Positions 19,262 to 29,129 are shown, counted from the first letter of the stretch. The stretch: 64,000 nucleotides of DNA from Anodontia alba (GCA_964016985.1 OZ024834.1:83426289-83490288); one strand, 5' to 3'. Notes: a model not told the origin generated them from the sequence alone. Made by a program: numbers and translations.

Positions 19262-21082
19262 AACTCTGTCCATACTGTTTGCAAGAGTTTACCCATTTAT
19301 GTCGAGGGGAGTCTTCTACCACAACTTTGGACCGGTCTATTTCCAATAGCAGGGTGTCTGGTAGAGCAGATTTAGACAGACAGAACTTTGTCCTACTGTG
19401 TGCAAGAGTTTACCCATTTATGTCCAGTGGACTCTACTACCACAACTCTGGACCAGTCTGTTTCCAATAGCAATAGTAGAGCAGATTTAGACAGACAGAA
19501 CTCTGTCCTACTGTTTGCAAGAGTTTACCCATTTATGTTGAGTGGACTCTACTACCACAACTCTGGACCAGTCTGTTTTATACCCCCCCCCCGGCATACG
19601 AAGTAGGCAATGGGGGTATATAGTTTTTGTCTTTTCTGTGTGTCTGTCTGTCAGTCAGTCAGTCAGTCTGTTAACATTTATTTTGTGTCAAAGATATCTC
19701 AGGAACTACTTTACCTAGAAACTTGAAATTTTGTACACATGACAAGTATGACTAGTTGTATTGTGGGAAAGAAAATAAGGGCCTTGGGACCAGGTCCCTT
19801 ATTTTCCTTTGTTGTTCTGGCTATACTGATGGCCATGGCATTTATTTGTGTCAAAGATATCTCAGGAACTACTTTACCTAGAAACTTGAAATTTTGTACA
19901 CATGACAAGTATGACTAGTTGTATTGTGGGAAAGAAAATAAGGGCCATGGGGCCAGGTCCCTTAGACTGATTTCCCTTTGTTCATCTAGCTATACTGATT
20001 GCCATGGCATTTATTTGTGTCAAAGATATCTCAGGAACTACTTTACCTAGAAACTTGAAATTTTGTACACATGACAAGTATGACTAGTTGTATTGTGGGA
20101 AAGAAAATAAGGGCCATGGGGCCAGGTCCCTTACAGGTTTTTCCCTTTGTTGTTCTGGCTATACTGATGGCCATGGCTGGGGGTATTAGTGAGCAAATGC
20201 TCACTTCATGGTCTAGTTCCAATAGCAGGGTGTCTGGCAGAGCAGATTTAAACAGACTGAACTCTGTCCTACTGTTTGCAAGAGTTTACCCATTTATGTC
20301 AAGTGGACTCTATTACCACAACTCTGGATCAGTCTGTTTCCAATAGCAGGGTGTCTGGTAGAGCAGATTTAGACAGACTGAGTTCTGTCCTACTGTTTTC
20401 AAGAGTTTACCCATTTATGTCGAGTGGACTCTACTAAAACAACTTTGGACTGGTCTGTTTCCAATAGCAGTGTGTCTGGCAGAGCAGATTTAAACAAACT
20501 CTGTCCTACTGTTTGCAAGAGTTTACCCATTTATGTCGAGTGGACTCTATTACCACAACTCTGGACCAGTCTGTTTCCAATAGCAGGGTGTTTGGTAGAG
20601 CAGATTTAGACAGACTGAACTCTGTCCTACTGTTTGCAAGAGTTACCCATTTATGTCGAGTGGACTCTTATTACCACAATCTGGACCAGTCTGTTTCCAA
20701 TAGCAGGGTGTTTGGTAGAGCAGATTTAGACAGACTGAGCTCTGTCCTACTGTTTACAAGAGTTTACCCATTCATGTCGAGTGGACTCTACTACCCCAAC
20801 TTTGGACCGGTCTGTTTCCAATAGCAGGGTGTCTGGCAGAGCAGATTCAGACAGACTGAACTCTGTCCTACTATTGCAAGAGTTTACCCATTTATGTCGA
20901 GTGGACTCTATTACCACAACTCTGGACCAGTCTGTTTCCAATAGCAGGGTGTCTGGCAGAGCAGATTCAGACAGACTGAACTCTGTCCTACTGTTTGCAA
21001 GAGTTTACCCATTTATGTCGAGTGGACTCTACTACCACAACTCTGGACCAGTCTATTTCCAATAGCAGGCTGTCTAGTTAGT
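19262..21082 (+). repeat. 119-bp tandem array, about ten units, split by a Helentron-like insertion
   Basis: Unit landmarks: CTGTCCTACTGTTTGCAAGA, GTTTACCCATTTATGTCGAG, TGGACTCTACTACCACAACT, CTGGACCAGTCTGTTTCCAA, TAGCAGGGTGTCTGG and AGAGCAGATTTAGACAGACT. Three units precede the insertion at 19577-20216 and seven follow it. A unit length near 119 is not a multiple of three and frames shift with it, so the open frames here are not protein. A single-copy version of part of the unit is at 41573-41635. Confidence 0.9.
19577..20216 (+). mobile_element. Helentron-like element, 640 bp, inserted at T/T inside the 119-bp array
   Basis: Starts TTTATACCCCCCCCCCGG with the inverted match CAATGGGGGTATATAG, then (GTCT)n/(CAGT)n, then about 2.5 units of ~160 bp (GTGTCAAAGATATCTCAGGA, AACTTGAAATTTTGTACACA, GGGAAAGAAAATAAGGGCC). 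The 3' end is GGGGGTATTA, the stem-loop GTGAGCAAATGCTCAC (20189-20204), eight bases, then CTAG (20213-20216) and TTCC. Neighbouring array units give the empty site GTCTGTTTCCAATAG, so both junctions are certain to within a base or two. Confidence 0.82.
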
Positions 21083-21122
21083 TTGTATTATTACTTTGTT
21101 TTATAGAAGTTCATGTATTTAA

Positions 21123-21176
21123 TGCAAACAGGGTAGACCCTGATCAGACACCACATTCTGCGGCACTGTTTACCAG
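21123..21176. repeat. Shortened CAAACAGTG hairpin
   Basis: GCAAACAGGGTAGACCCTGA TCAGACACCACATTCTGCGG CACTGTTTACC: the right arm lacks its GTCTGATC part. Flanks (GTTTTATAGAAGTTCATGTA) match those at 41645, where the hairpin is whole. Confidence 0.6.
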
Positions 21177-21199
21177 TTGCCCTTTAGGGGTCTCCAGAC

Positions 21200-21670
21200 T
21201 AACACAGGTTTAACAGACAACGCATTCTTTGCAATAGTGCATTATTAAATGCTATACTATTGTACATTTAGTTACAAAAGACGTGTATGCCGTAATGCAT
21301 TATAAAGTGCTATACTTTTGTACATTTAGTTACAGAAGACATGACTTGTAATGCCAAAATTAAATGGGCTAAGAGCCAGAGCTAAATTACTGTACATTTA
21401 GTTAAAGAATATGTGAAGCCAAAATTACATGGACTGGGAACCACAGGGCCTGACAATTCCAAGTTTGGACCACTTGCCTGGCAGTCCACAGCATCTTCAA
21501 AATGGTTCGGCATTACAATATTACCTATATCTTATATAAACTTTTGCTGGTCAAGTGAAATAAAACAACACTTACCCAGCAAAAATTAGGGCTTGTCCAG
21601 GACAAATGGGCAATGGATTTGTCAAGTCCTGGAACCAGCAGATGATGAACCAGTATGTGCTACTGCCTGT
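21200..21670. other. No gene seen; short direct repeats
   Basis: ACTGTACATTTAGTTA-like strings recur near 21260, 21320 and 21390 (TATACTTTTGTACATTTAGT TACA), a weak ~60-70-bp direct repetition. No coding signal. Confidence 0.35.
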
Positions 21671-21678
21671 GAAAATAT

Positions 21679-22135
21679 TAAGGCTGGCTAATCAGGGCTG
21701 AAAAGATAATCGATTATCAGTCCTGCCATTGTGATCGATAATCCATTAGTAATTGCTGAAGATTTGGTCATAATTTTACCCATCTGAGCAGGACTCTTAC
21801 CATGTGTTATACTTTATTTGTACCTAGTCAGACAGGCCTGAGCAAATAGTGTAGACCCAGATGAGACGCCGCAAATGCGGTGTCTCATCAGGGTCTTCTC
21901 TGTTTGCCACTCATCCAGCTATTTTAGACACAACAGTGGGTAGTAAATTGGACTTGTTCAAATCTTAGATAAAGTATGGTAAGGAGTTGAGGTGTCTGAA
22001 TACTAAGGGTAAATATGGTAAAATAACAAACACAGAAACAAATGATCGATTATTTGCAAATCTGTAATGATGATCATTTTTGTGGAATTTATAGATCAAT
22101 TAATCGATTATCTGATTAATTGTGCCAGCCTTAGA
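21679..22135. mobile_element. Composite AGGCTGGC element with nested hairpin MITE, copy 1
   Basis: Left end AAGGCTGGCTAATCAGGGCT GAAAAGATAATCGATTATCA; right end ATTAATCGATTATCTGATTA ATTGTGCCAGCCTTA. These are inverted ends flanked by TA. Inside is the CAAACAGTG family, hairpin 21841-21908 plus the tail AAATTGGACTTGTTCAAATC ... GGTGTCTGAATACTAAGGGT. Copy 2 at 29342-29703 has the same nesting. Confidence 0.65.
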
Positions 22136-22190
22136 AATTATGTCTGCAGGTTGTATAGGATTACATAGTTGAGACCCTCCCAGAGGTGGT

Positions 22191-22194
<4 letters not shown>

Positions 22195-22226
<32 letters not shown>

Positions 22227-22240
22227 GGGGGGGGGGGGGC
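22195..22240. repeat. (GT)n microsatellite followed by a G-run
   Basis: About 14 GT dinucleotides, then a run of about 17 G interrupted once by C. Confidence 0.95.
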
Positions 22241-22249
22241 GGAGGTACC

Positions 22250-22545
22250 TTATTCCCTTAATTTTCAAAATGTTCCCTGTTCCCCAAAATTAGGTTTTTC
22301 CCTTTTCCCTTAAAATGTTTGCATTGGTTTCCTTGTTCCCTAAAAAATAAATGGACATGTTCCCTTGTTCCCAAAAACCCTTGGAAGGTCTCATAGTTCC
22401 AGATAAGGCTCTTAGGTTTGTTCCCTTTTCCCTTAAAATATTTGCATTTGTTTCCTTGTTCCCTGAAAATAAGTGGACATGTTGCCCTTTTCCCTAAACC
22501 CCTTGGAAGGTCTCATAGTTCCCGATAAGGCTCTTTTTTCACCAA
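22250..22545 (+). repeat. Short direct repeats of TTCCCTTGTTCCC type
   Basis: The segment TTCCCTTTTCCCTTAAAAT, ATTTGTTTCCTTGTTCCC, AATAAATGGACATGTT-like, CTTGGAAGGTCTCATAGTTC occurs twice (22297-22410 and 22420-22531), an imperfect ~118-bp tandem duplication. No gene. Confidence 0.6.
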
Positions 22546-22549
22546 GAAA

Positions 22550-22832
22550 ACACCGGCCTCAGTGGCTCAGTTGGATGCGCCTCCGACTGGTGATCAGGAG
22601 GTTGCGGGTTCGACCTCCGCTGGGTCGGCAACATTCTTTTGTGGAGATTGATCATGAAATACTTTCTACGGTCATTCTCTCTCTTCCGCTGAGTCAAGAC
22701 GGGCAGTGGTCAGAACGTGCACAGTACTGGTTAACCGCTTAGAGGACTAAGTCCAATAAAAGTGTGGTCGGGTAAACTGACCGCGCTCGACATGACCGCA
22801 TTTGGTTGACTGGGCCTTAAAACCTCGACACA
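22550..22832 (+). mobile_element. tRNA-derived SINE, most complete copy
   Basis: Box A-like TGGCTCAGTTGG at ~22563 and box B-like GGTTCGACCTC at ~22607, then GGGTCGGCAACATTCTTTTG, the AAGACGGGCAGTGGTCAG and ACTGGTTAACCGCTTAGAG body, CGCTCGACATGACC and the tail TTAAAACCTCGACACAAATT. It serves as reference for the copies at 355, 3021, 4526, 27838, 60093 and, reversed, 26454 and 61250. Confidence 0.85.
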
Positions 22833-22844
22833 AATTACCAAGAA

Positions 22845-22965
22845 AATATGTTGTGGGCCCTGATTAGAAGCACCTCACCGAGGTGCTTCTAATGAGTACC
22901 CACAACATATGTTTTCATGGAGAAATAAGAAAAATGTGTGGATACCTCGCTTATCTGGAGCTATG
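22845..22965. mobile_element. CATTAGAA-hairpin MITE, intact
   Basis: ATGTTGTGGGCCCTGATTAG AAGCACCTCACCGAGGTGCT TCTAATGAGTACCCACAACA T, then TTTTCATGGAGAAATAAGAA and CTTATCTGGAGCTATGAATG. Confidence 0.8.
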
Positions 22966-23045
22966 AATGAATGCTGTGATCATCCAATACATTTGTGCAG
23001 CCTGACCTGTGTCTTTGTCCGTTATGGATATGTTCTACATTCTCC

Positions 23046-23248
23046 TAGACTGGCTCCAGTCTCCAGTGACTAAATATTTATTCTTATAATCCTGTTTGTT
23101 AAACCTCTGAAATAAAACCAAAGTAATATCATTACTGGTCACTAGACCACCTTTTATAGTCAAGATATTATTTTAGTTTTAATTTAGTAGGTTATCAAAC
23201 AGGATTATAAGAATAAATATTTAGTCACTGGAGACTGGAGCCAGTCTA
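23046..23248. mobile_element. TAGACTGGCTCCAGTCTCC palindromic MITE with 9-bp target duplication, copy 1
   Basis: Two ~95-base arms run from TAGACTGGCTCCAGTCTCC through TAAATATTTATTCTTATAAT CCTGTTTG to a centre of GGTCACTAGACC. The flanks ACATTCTCC (23037-23045) and ACATTCTCA (23249-23257) differ by one base. A 9-bp duplication with very long inverted ends suggests a Mutator-like (or Merlin) source. Confidence 0.82.
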
Positions 23249-24439
23249 ACATTCTCACAGCACGGGTCGCCAGGTATTCTTTTTTCTTCACAAATACATG
23301 CTGTGGGTAATCCTTAGAAGAATGTCACTAGAACATACGTTGTGGAGAAATAAGAAAGCTCAGTACCTTTCGGTTGAAAAAAAAAATATCAAAGCACTGA
23401 TAGCGCTGGTGGGTAGATTGTTTCTGAGTGTAGGCTGGACAAATGGTCCTGAACGGGACTTAAGATTGTTTCAATTAACCCTCAAATGGTAATATAGACG
23501 GTATCAGGTCAAAACGGCCCCAAGTCAAAACGTCCCCAAGTCAAAACGGCCTCAAATTGGTCAAAATGGCCCCAACTGCAGTTGCAAATTGGTCAAAACG
23601 GCCCCAAAAAACGGCCTCAAATTCGACTTAGGATTTAAGTAAAAAGTAATGTATGTAAATGCATTTTTCAGCGCTAATCAATTTCAACTGAATAAATCTT
23701 GTCTATATTAACTTTTTTGTAGGGAAAATAGTCGAAAACGGGGTCATTTTTGGATGCTGATCCTTTCTGACGCGGATTGATTCATAATAGCTTAATACTA
23801 TTAAGGCAAATAAAAAAAATGCACAATTCACATTTTATTATTCACTATTCAAATTGCAGTAACATAAATAACATAAGTAATATAAATAACAAGATTCCGT
23901 TTTTGTTTAACACTATAGAGTTGCAGTATGCGAGTATTCCAGTATCCAGACTTGATTATGAGATATGATGGCTAAGCAAATGTCACTAATTAAAAATATA
24001 GATATTGGTTATTTCGCGTTAAAAAGCAAAGAAAGCTAGGTAATAACAAGGAAGTTTGAAAATTACTTCAATTTGGCCCCGTTTCACACTTCTGTGATTA
24101 TTGTTATAGACTAGTACAGTCCTGGATATGACATAAAACTGTATCCATCTGTGACACTCAATGTGAGTGTGGGAATGTGAGGCCGTCCTCTATCACAGTT
24201 GTCTCCCCATCTTCAGGGTTACGAGGCTGCCACAACCTGGGTGGCAGAGCTAAGCAGCAATCATTTACAGACCGATGGCTTGGTGTTCTAGCTATTGTGA
24301 TTTGGCGGACGATCCTTTCTTTATAAGGACAACGGCAAAGCACACTGCCTGAGTGCGGGAACGGCGTGCATGCTCAGATGCCGTAAAAGAACTGAGTTGG
24401 GATGTCAGCTAGGACAGGCGATCCCGTAAAAAACAGTTG

Positions 24440-25757
24440 TTCCAAAATCTTACATGGCAAGCAGAAGAAAAGGTACACAGTTAGGCGGTGCCAACAGACA
24501 GCAACATTCTGTTGGTAACGTCTCCGGCTTGCCTCCTGTCAGGTGTGGGAGGCAGGGTCGGGCCATTGTGGCGAATCAAGCAAGCACCCGAGAAAATTCA
24601 GGGTGGGAACACTCAATGTGAACACCCTGAGAAGAAGAGTTTGCGAGATAATGGAAACACTATCCCACAGGAAAGTGGGTCTGCTGCATTCAGGAGACTA
24701 GATACCGTGGCGGCAACTGTCGCACAATCAAGGGCAAGGACACCAGGTACAAGCTCTACTGGTCAGGAAATGACAATGGTGTGTGTCGCAGAAGAGTGGA
24801 TAGAGAAAGTTTTTGAGGTTCAGAGAGTCTCCGACAGAATCATTTAAGTGAAACTCATAGACGGCCAAAGTGTGGTTACCCCTTTTTGTATGTGTATGCC
24901 CCACAGAGTTCAGGCTGTTGCACTGGAGTGGGCAGCAACAGCATCTTCTGCAATGGCTGCAAGCACTGGGTGCACAAGAAATGCAGTGGGCTCAAGCGCT
25001 TGAAAAAAAGACCCTGACTACAGATGTACACGGTGCCAGGGAACTGCATGCCCCTTGGATGGCAGACCACAGGAGGTCCAGGTCGGACCTGACAAGCTTG
25101 AGATGGTAGCTTTCTTTTGCTACCTAGGAGACATGCTCTCAGCAGCAGGTGGCTGTGAACTTTTAACCACAACACGTGTGAAAACCGCCTGGAAGAAGTT
25201 CAAGGATCTGCTACCAGTTCTTTCTTCACACCACCTCTCTTTTAAAACACGTGGCCGTGTGTACAGCTCTTGTGTGCGGAACGCTATGCTCCATGCCAGT
25301 GAGACTTAGACATTGACAAAGCCAAACCTCCAGCGTCTGCAGCGAAATGACAGGGCAATGATCAGACAGATCTGCAATGTCAGGCCCCAAGAAATTGTCA
25401 CCACCAGATCCAATGAGCGACTTGGCATTGAGGATCTGGACCGCATTCTGAAGGAGATAACGATGGTATGGACATGTGGAACGCTCCAGTGGTGCAGTCA
25501 AGACAGCCTTTGACATACAGGTTGATGGAAAGCGTGGGCCTGGGAGGCCCAAGATGACATGGAAGCAGCTGACAGGGAGGGATTGCAGAGAGTGGAAGCT
25601 CTCGGATATCAACGCTCATGATAGACGTACCTGGAGATCTTGTGTGAGATCTGCCATGCGTGCAGCAAGCCAGCTATTTGGAAGGGGGCCCACTGATGTG
25701 GATGTTGCCCTTTGCATGTTAATCAAAAATCCGATTATGATATGATATGATATGAGT
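24440..25757 (+). pseudogene. Decayed non-LTR retrotransposon: endonuclease start fused to RT C-terminus, middle deleted
   Basis: Around 24600 one frame reads GTLNVNTLRRRVCEIMETLS, the start of an APE-type endonuclease, and about 24760-24850 continues with ...WIEKVFEVQRVSDRII in another frame. Directly after it, with the rest of the endonuclease and the reverse transcriptase palm missing, comes a cysteine/histidine cluster (24911-25045: FCNGCKHWVHKKCSGLK then YRCTRC, a PHD-like finger broken by a frameshift). Then come FCYLGDMLSAAGG, RGRVYSSCVRNAMLHASET, RNDRAMIRQICNVRP and GKRGPGRPKMTWKQLTGRDC, the typical LINE C-terminal part, in three frames with stops. The 3' tail is (TATGA)n at about 25736-25755, as in LINEs that end in short tandem repeats. 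Full elements of this kind are several kb; this one is dead. Confidence 0.85.
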
Positions 25758-26015
25758 ATATAATAATAATCAAATGGTATTTATTTGCAATTAACTTTTT
25801 GTTTATAACAAAAGAAAACAAAACAGAAACTCTGTTTTCAGTATCATTTATTTTATTACATTTCATTGTTTACATAACATAATACTCACCTGTTTCATTG
25901 TTGTTTACAAGTATATACATAATTTTGCCATTACAAGTATTTCCTACTCCTAAACACTAAGTTGTCCGTCTGTTTGTCTACGCATTTACAAAAAAAAAAA
26001 AAAAAAAAAATGGAA
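25758..26015. other. AT-rich interior of the 2.68-kb element; poly-A tract at 25989-26010
   Basis: No gene. AAACAAAACAGAAACTCTG and CTGTTTCATTGTTGTTTAC are the only notable strings. It separates the LINE remnant from the right GGCCGTTTTGAC cluster. Confidence 0.4.
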
Positions 26016-26453
26016 CCGTTTTGACTTTGGGCCGTTTTGACCTTCATTTTTGGTATGTGGGGCCGTTTTGACCAGTTTATGGGGCCGTTTTGACCAAATG
26101 GGGGCCGTTCTGTCTTGGGGCCGTTTTGACTGTAATTCGTATAGACATTACCATTTGAGAGAAATGTGATGTTTTTTAGAACCTTTTCAGAAGTCACAGA
26201 ATATGATTATATTTTATCAGCAGTGTTTCTGTTGTACTAAAATACAAAAATAACTAGAGAAAAAATATATACAAGATATTTTTTTTGGGCCTGCACTGCC
26301 CTACTGACCCCAAGTATTTGTGGTCTGAACCAGCACTATCCAATATATAGGCACATTCTATGCGCCAATTGTTAGAGATATCACCTTCGTCTCCTTTTTT
26401 CACTCACAGGATACGAAACCATAACTGGAACGTCGTTTTTTGTTTTGTTTTTT

Positions 26454-26492
26454 AACTGGGCAGGCTTAGTCCTCTAAGCGGTTAACCAGTTG
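26454..26492 (-). mobile_element. SINE fragment (reverse)
   Basis: ACTGGGCAGGCTTAGTCCTC TAAGCGGTTAACCAGT is the reverse complement of part of the SINE body at 22550-22832. Confidence 0.65.
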
Positions 26493-26639
26493 GTTTGTTT
26501 TTTTCGTCCACCTCCGGTGAAGGTGTGTTTATCCGTCCACATCCGGCATTGCTGCCTCCGGTGAATGATAATACGTACATCCAACGTGAAAAAATCTCAG
26601 AAGCTACACGTAATTAGTCGTCCACTCTGCAAGTTACAG

Positions 26640-26962
26640 AATTTTGAATAACTGGAACGTCGGGGTTATTTGCCAGGTTGTTGTTGTGCGGATTTTTAAC
26701 GCTACCAGGCACCCGAGGCACATAGAAGCAGCGGCGATTGCTATGATATACATGTATTTGTACTCCTGGATCACCCATGCACACTTGGTACCGCTGTCTG
26801 TCACTAAGCGCCGCCCTGTCCACTTTATACTCAACCCAGGGCACGTCGAGTATGAGCTAGGCGCACTAATGGTCTGAAAATTGTCTCGACCCGAGCGGGA
26901 TTCAAACCCACGATATCCCGCTTGAAAGTCGAGTGCGCTAACCACTAGGCCACCCAGCCCAC
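26640..26962 (-). mobile_element. tRNA-derived SINE, third family, minus strand
   Basis: Read on the minus strand from about 26960: GGGCTGGGTGGCCTAGTGGT TAGCGCACTCGAC with box A TGGCCTAGTGG, then box B GGTTTGAATCC in a GTGGG-loop-CCCGC T-arm. About 240 bases of body follow, ending near ATAACTGGAACGTCG-like sequence. The 5' part folds like a tRNA, but the fused body makes it a SINE, not a functional tRNA gene. Confidence 0.7.
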
Positions 26963-26984
26963 GAATGCCAGGAATGACTGATAC

Positions 26985-27330
26985 GCCATTTAACCAGAAA
27001 AGGAAAACAAAAATATATATTGTTGTAATAAATAAAAATAGATTGAATTTACAATGTTACTCGAGATATTTAGATCTATCACTTGTCATAAAATCCTATT
27101 TATACATGGACATGTTTGTCTGAAATAATTGAAATTGATCTTAAAATGTTTCAAACTTCAATGGTCAGAATGAATTAATGAAGATTAAACGGTCAAATAA
27201 TTCTAAAAATGGTACATGCGCTTGTTAATAGTTGCCTCCCTTAAAATTAACAAGTTTAGCTTGGTAAAAATGATGTGTAGCTCGATCAAATTGTCTGATC
27301 GAGATCATTCTGACTAGAAATTATTCTTCG
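26985..27330 (+). repeat. Dispersed repeat, paired with 31655-32010
   Basis: Shared strings: GTAATAAATAAAAATAGATT-like start, AGATCTATCACTTGTCATAA AATCCTATTTATA, and CCTCCCTTAAAATTAACAAG TTTAGCTT followed by GATCGAGATCATT. The two copies are direct, ~4.7 kb apart. Nature unknown. Confidence 0.55.
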
Positions 27331-27349
27331 TAAATCGGTATCCTGGGAT

Positions 27350-27475
27350 TCTTATTTCTTCCCCATCCTTTGGGTACTCCTTAGAAGCATCTCTCCACCA
27401 TATATGTTTTTGTGGAGAAATAAGAAAACGGTCAATACTTTCAGTTGAATAAAACCACAGCTCAGCTTGTCTTGG
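27350..27475. repeat. Degraded CATTAGAA-family element
   Basis: TTATTTCTTCCCC, GGGTACTCCTTAGAAGCATC TCTCCACCATATATGTTTTT GTGGAGAAATAAGAAAA: the right half of the palindrome is deleted. Confidence 0.5.
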
Positions 27476-27611
27476 GATATCGTCTGGTGGTAAGCCCTAC
27501 TTTCAGCATGGTTAGCAAGCAATAAAGATGCTTCTCAGACTGCTCGGATATTTTTCCATAGTATGGGTTAATGAACAAAAAGATTCAGATCGGCTTGTGC
27601 AGTAATGAACT

Positions 27612-27728
27612 ATACAATATTCCCCAGCTAGCATTATTTATAAATCTACAGCGGGCCGTTATCGGCTCGTTAGTTACCCTGACGGGCCGATAACGGTCCG
27701 CTGTAGATAAATGTAGAACGCTTACTGG
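27612..27728. mobile_element. MITE with GGGCCGTTATCGGC hairpin, copy 1
   Basis: CCCAGCTAGCATTATTTATA AATCTACAGCGGGCCGTTAT CGGC, a CTCG/TAGTTACCCTGA loop, then the inverted arm ending GAACGCTTACTGGGTTA. Copies at 53690-53800 and 60627-60737; half copy at 48808-48860. Confidence 0.75.
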
Positions 27729-27837
27729 GTTACCTTATATGTTATCATATAGATATGTATGAGCAACCAGTGCAGACCCAGATCAAACTGTACCTTTATA
27801 TGGCTATGCGCAATTGCCTGCCTCATCCCCAACGAGG

Positions 27838-28032
27838 TGATCACCGGGCACCATAGCATGCCTGATCCAGGGGTCGTCAATTCGAATCCCAATTAGCCAC
27901 ATACCGTTTATGGAGATTGACCATTGCTACGGCCATTTTCCATTCTTGCTCTTCAACTGATTCAAGAAGGGTAATTGTCAGTTACTGGTGAAAGTATGTA
28001 CACAAGTACTGGTTAACTGCTTAGAGGACATA
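27838..28032 (+). mobile_element. tRNA-derived SINE, diverged
   Basis: Box B-like ATTCGAATCCC, then TTTATGGAGATTGACCATTG, CAACTGATTCAAGAAGGGTA ATTGTCAGTTACTGG and ACTGGTTAACTGCTTAGAGG A. The 3' part is missing. Confidence 0.6.
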
Positions 28033-28102
28033 TCAGATTAGTCTAGGTCTAAATGCTTCCTATATCAGCACTTCATTTAAGTCCATATCCCTAGGTCCAT
28101 CC

Positions 28103-28183
28103 CCACGCGGGCACACAACGTTGAAACAACGTCGATTCAACGTTGAATCGATGTTGTTTCAACATTGTGTGCCTGCTGGGTCA
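28103..28183. mobile_element. CAGCGGGCACACAACGTTG palindromic MITE, copy 1
   Basis: GCGGGCACACAACGTTGAAA CAACGTCGATTCAACGTTG and the inverted CAACATTGTGTGCCTGCTGG GT form an almost complete ~80-base palindrome. Relatives: 37213-37300 (decayed), 50085-50160 (partial) and 54959-55073. Confidence 0.75.
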
Positions 28184-28574
28184 TATCTTTTCTTTCAAAG
28201 AGATCCTTTATTTTCCTTTTCTGCTATCTATTCAGACTGCTCAAAGCTTATGACTATGACACATCTTAGCACAGAGCCCTTCGTTATCACCACATCTCAA
28301 TCTTACAAATACTACAGAAAGAGACATAAAATTCTAAATCCTCACCATCGTTAACATTTTTAGGTCACGGCTCCTTTGAAATGGCTGGTCGGATTTCATG
28401 GAGTTCTACTCATGCATACGCTAGATGGCGTAAGCAGTGTTGCGAACATCATTACTGTTAATGGAGAGTCTCAATAAAACCGAGACCCCCATTTTCTAAT
28501 CTGTAGTGTGTTCTTTGTTTCCAAAAGCAATCTTTTTGACATTTATTTCACGTTAATTTCCATGCATGAGCCAT

Positions 28575-28690
28575 ACCATGAGAAAACATACCTTCTGACG
28601 TGCGTCCAACAAAGACTCGAATCAGCCTGCGCATCCGCGCAGTCTTGCCAGAGTCTTTGTTCTCCGTGCATGAAGAAATTTTGCATCCTT
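28575..28690. repeat. GATCAGCCTGCGCA repeat, asymmetric
   Basis: CAAAGACTCGAATCAGCCTG CGCATCCGCGCAGTCTTGCC AGAGTCTTTGTTCTCCG: GC-rich stem of the CAGCGAAGAC...GTCTTCGCTG family. Confidence 0.6.
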
Positions 28691-28729
28691 GGCTATCCAA
28701 AATGCGCCCACTGCAAAATTGCCTTAGTA

Positions 28730-29043
28730 CAGTCGAACCTCAATGGCTCGAACATCTTTGGGACCATGGAAATTCGTTCGAGATGTGGATAGTTCGAGCC
28801 ACTGAGGGTTAATCATGGCGCCAGGTCAGATAGCAAAAAGCGATAATTTAGGGAAATATTTTCAATTTCGATGAGGCGATTCTAATGAGTACACACAACA
28901 TACAATTTCTTGACCAAATAAGAAAATTTTCCTAAATGTTTGTTTTCTTAAGCTATCGGAAGAATTCCGTAAGGACTCAAAAACGAGTTCGAGTAAGCCA
29001 TTGTAAACGAGCCATCAGTTTTCGAGCTATTGAGGTTTGAATG
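28730..29043. mobile_element. Tigger/pogo-like MITE, copy 3
   Basis: TA|CAGTCGAACCTCAATGGCTC ... GAGCTATTGAGGTTTGAATG|TA. The central CATTAGAA hairpin has lost most of its left arm (only GATGAGGCGATTCTAATGAG TACACACAACATACA remains). Confidence 0.72.
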
Positions 29044-29129
29044 TATATATTTTGACCAGTTTAAGCATCAAAAGCATTTTAAAAAAGAGGCAAAAATAAT
29101 GGAACTCTTTTATTATGATGGGCAACGCA

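Larger units (their letters stand above)
23481..26159. mobile_element. 2.68-kb inverted-repeat element with GGCCGTTTTGAC subterminal motifs, carrying a LINE remnant
   Basis: Left end CTCAAATGGTAATATAGACG and right end (reverse) CTCAAATGGTAATGTCTATA CG match, followed on both sides by clusters of GTCAAAACGGCCCC (five to six on each side, inverted relative to each other). The right cluster is 26020-26130. The interior holds AT-rich DNA and the LINE fragment at 24440-25757. No clear target duplication and no transposase; class unknown. Confidence 0.7.

Noticed and set aside
19279..21065. Several overlapping 60-100-codon frames with similar peptides (repeated SRVSGRADLDRLNS-type strings)
   Set aside because: They come from a 119-bp tandem repeat; unit length is not a multiple of three, frames rotate, and both strands give frames. 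A repeat, not protein.
26878..26962. tRNA gene on the minus strand
   Set aside because: Box A and box B are present, but the tRNA-like part is fused to a ~240-bp body and the cloverleaf is imperfect, so a SINE head is the better call.
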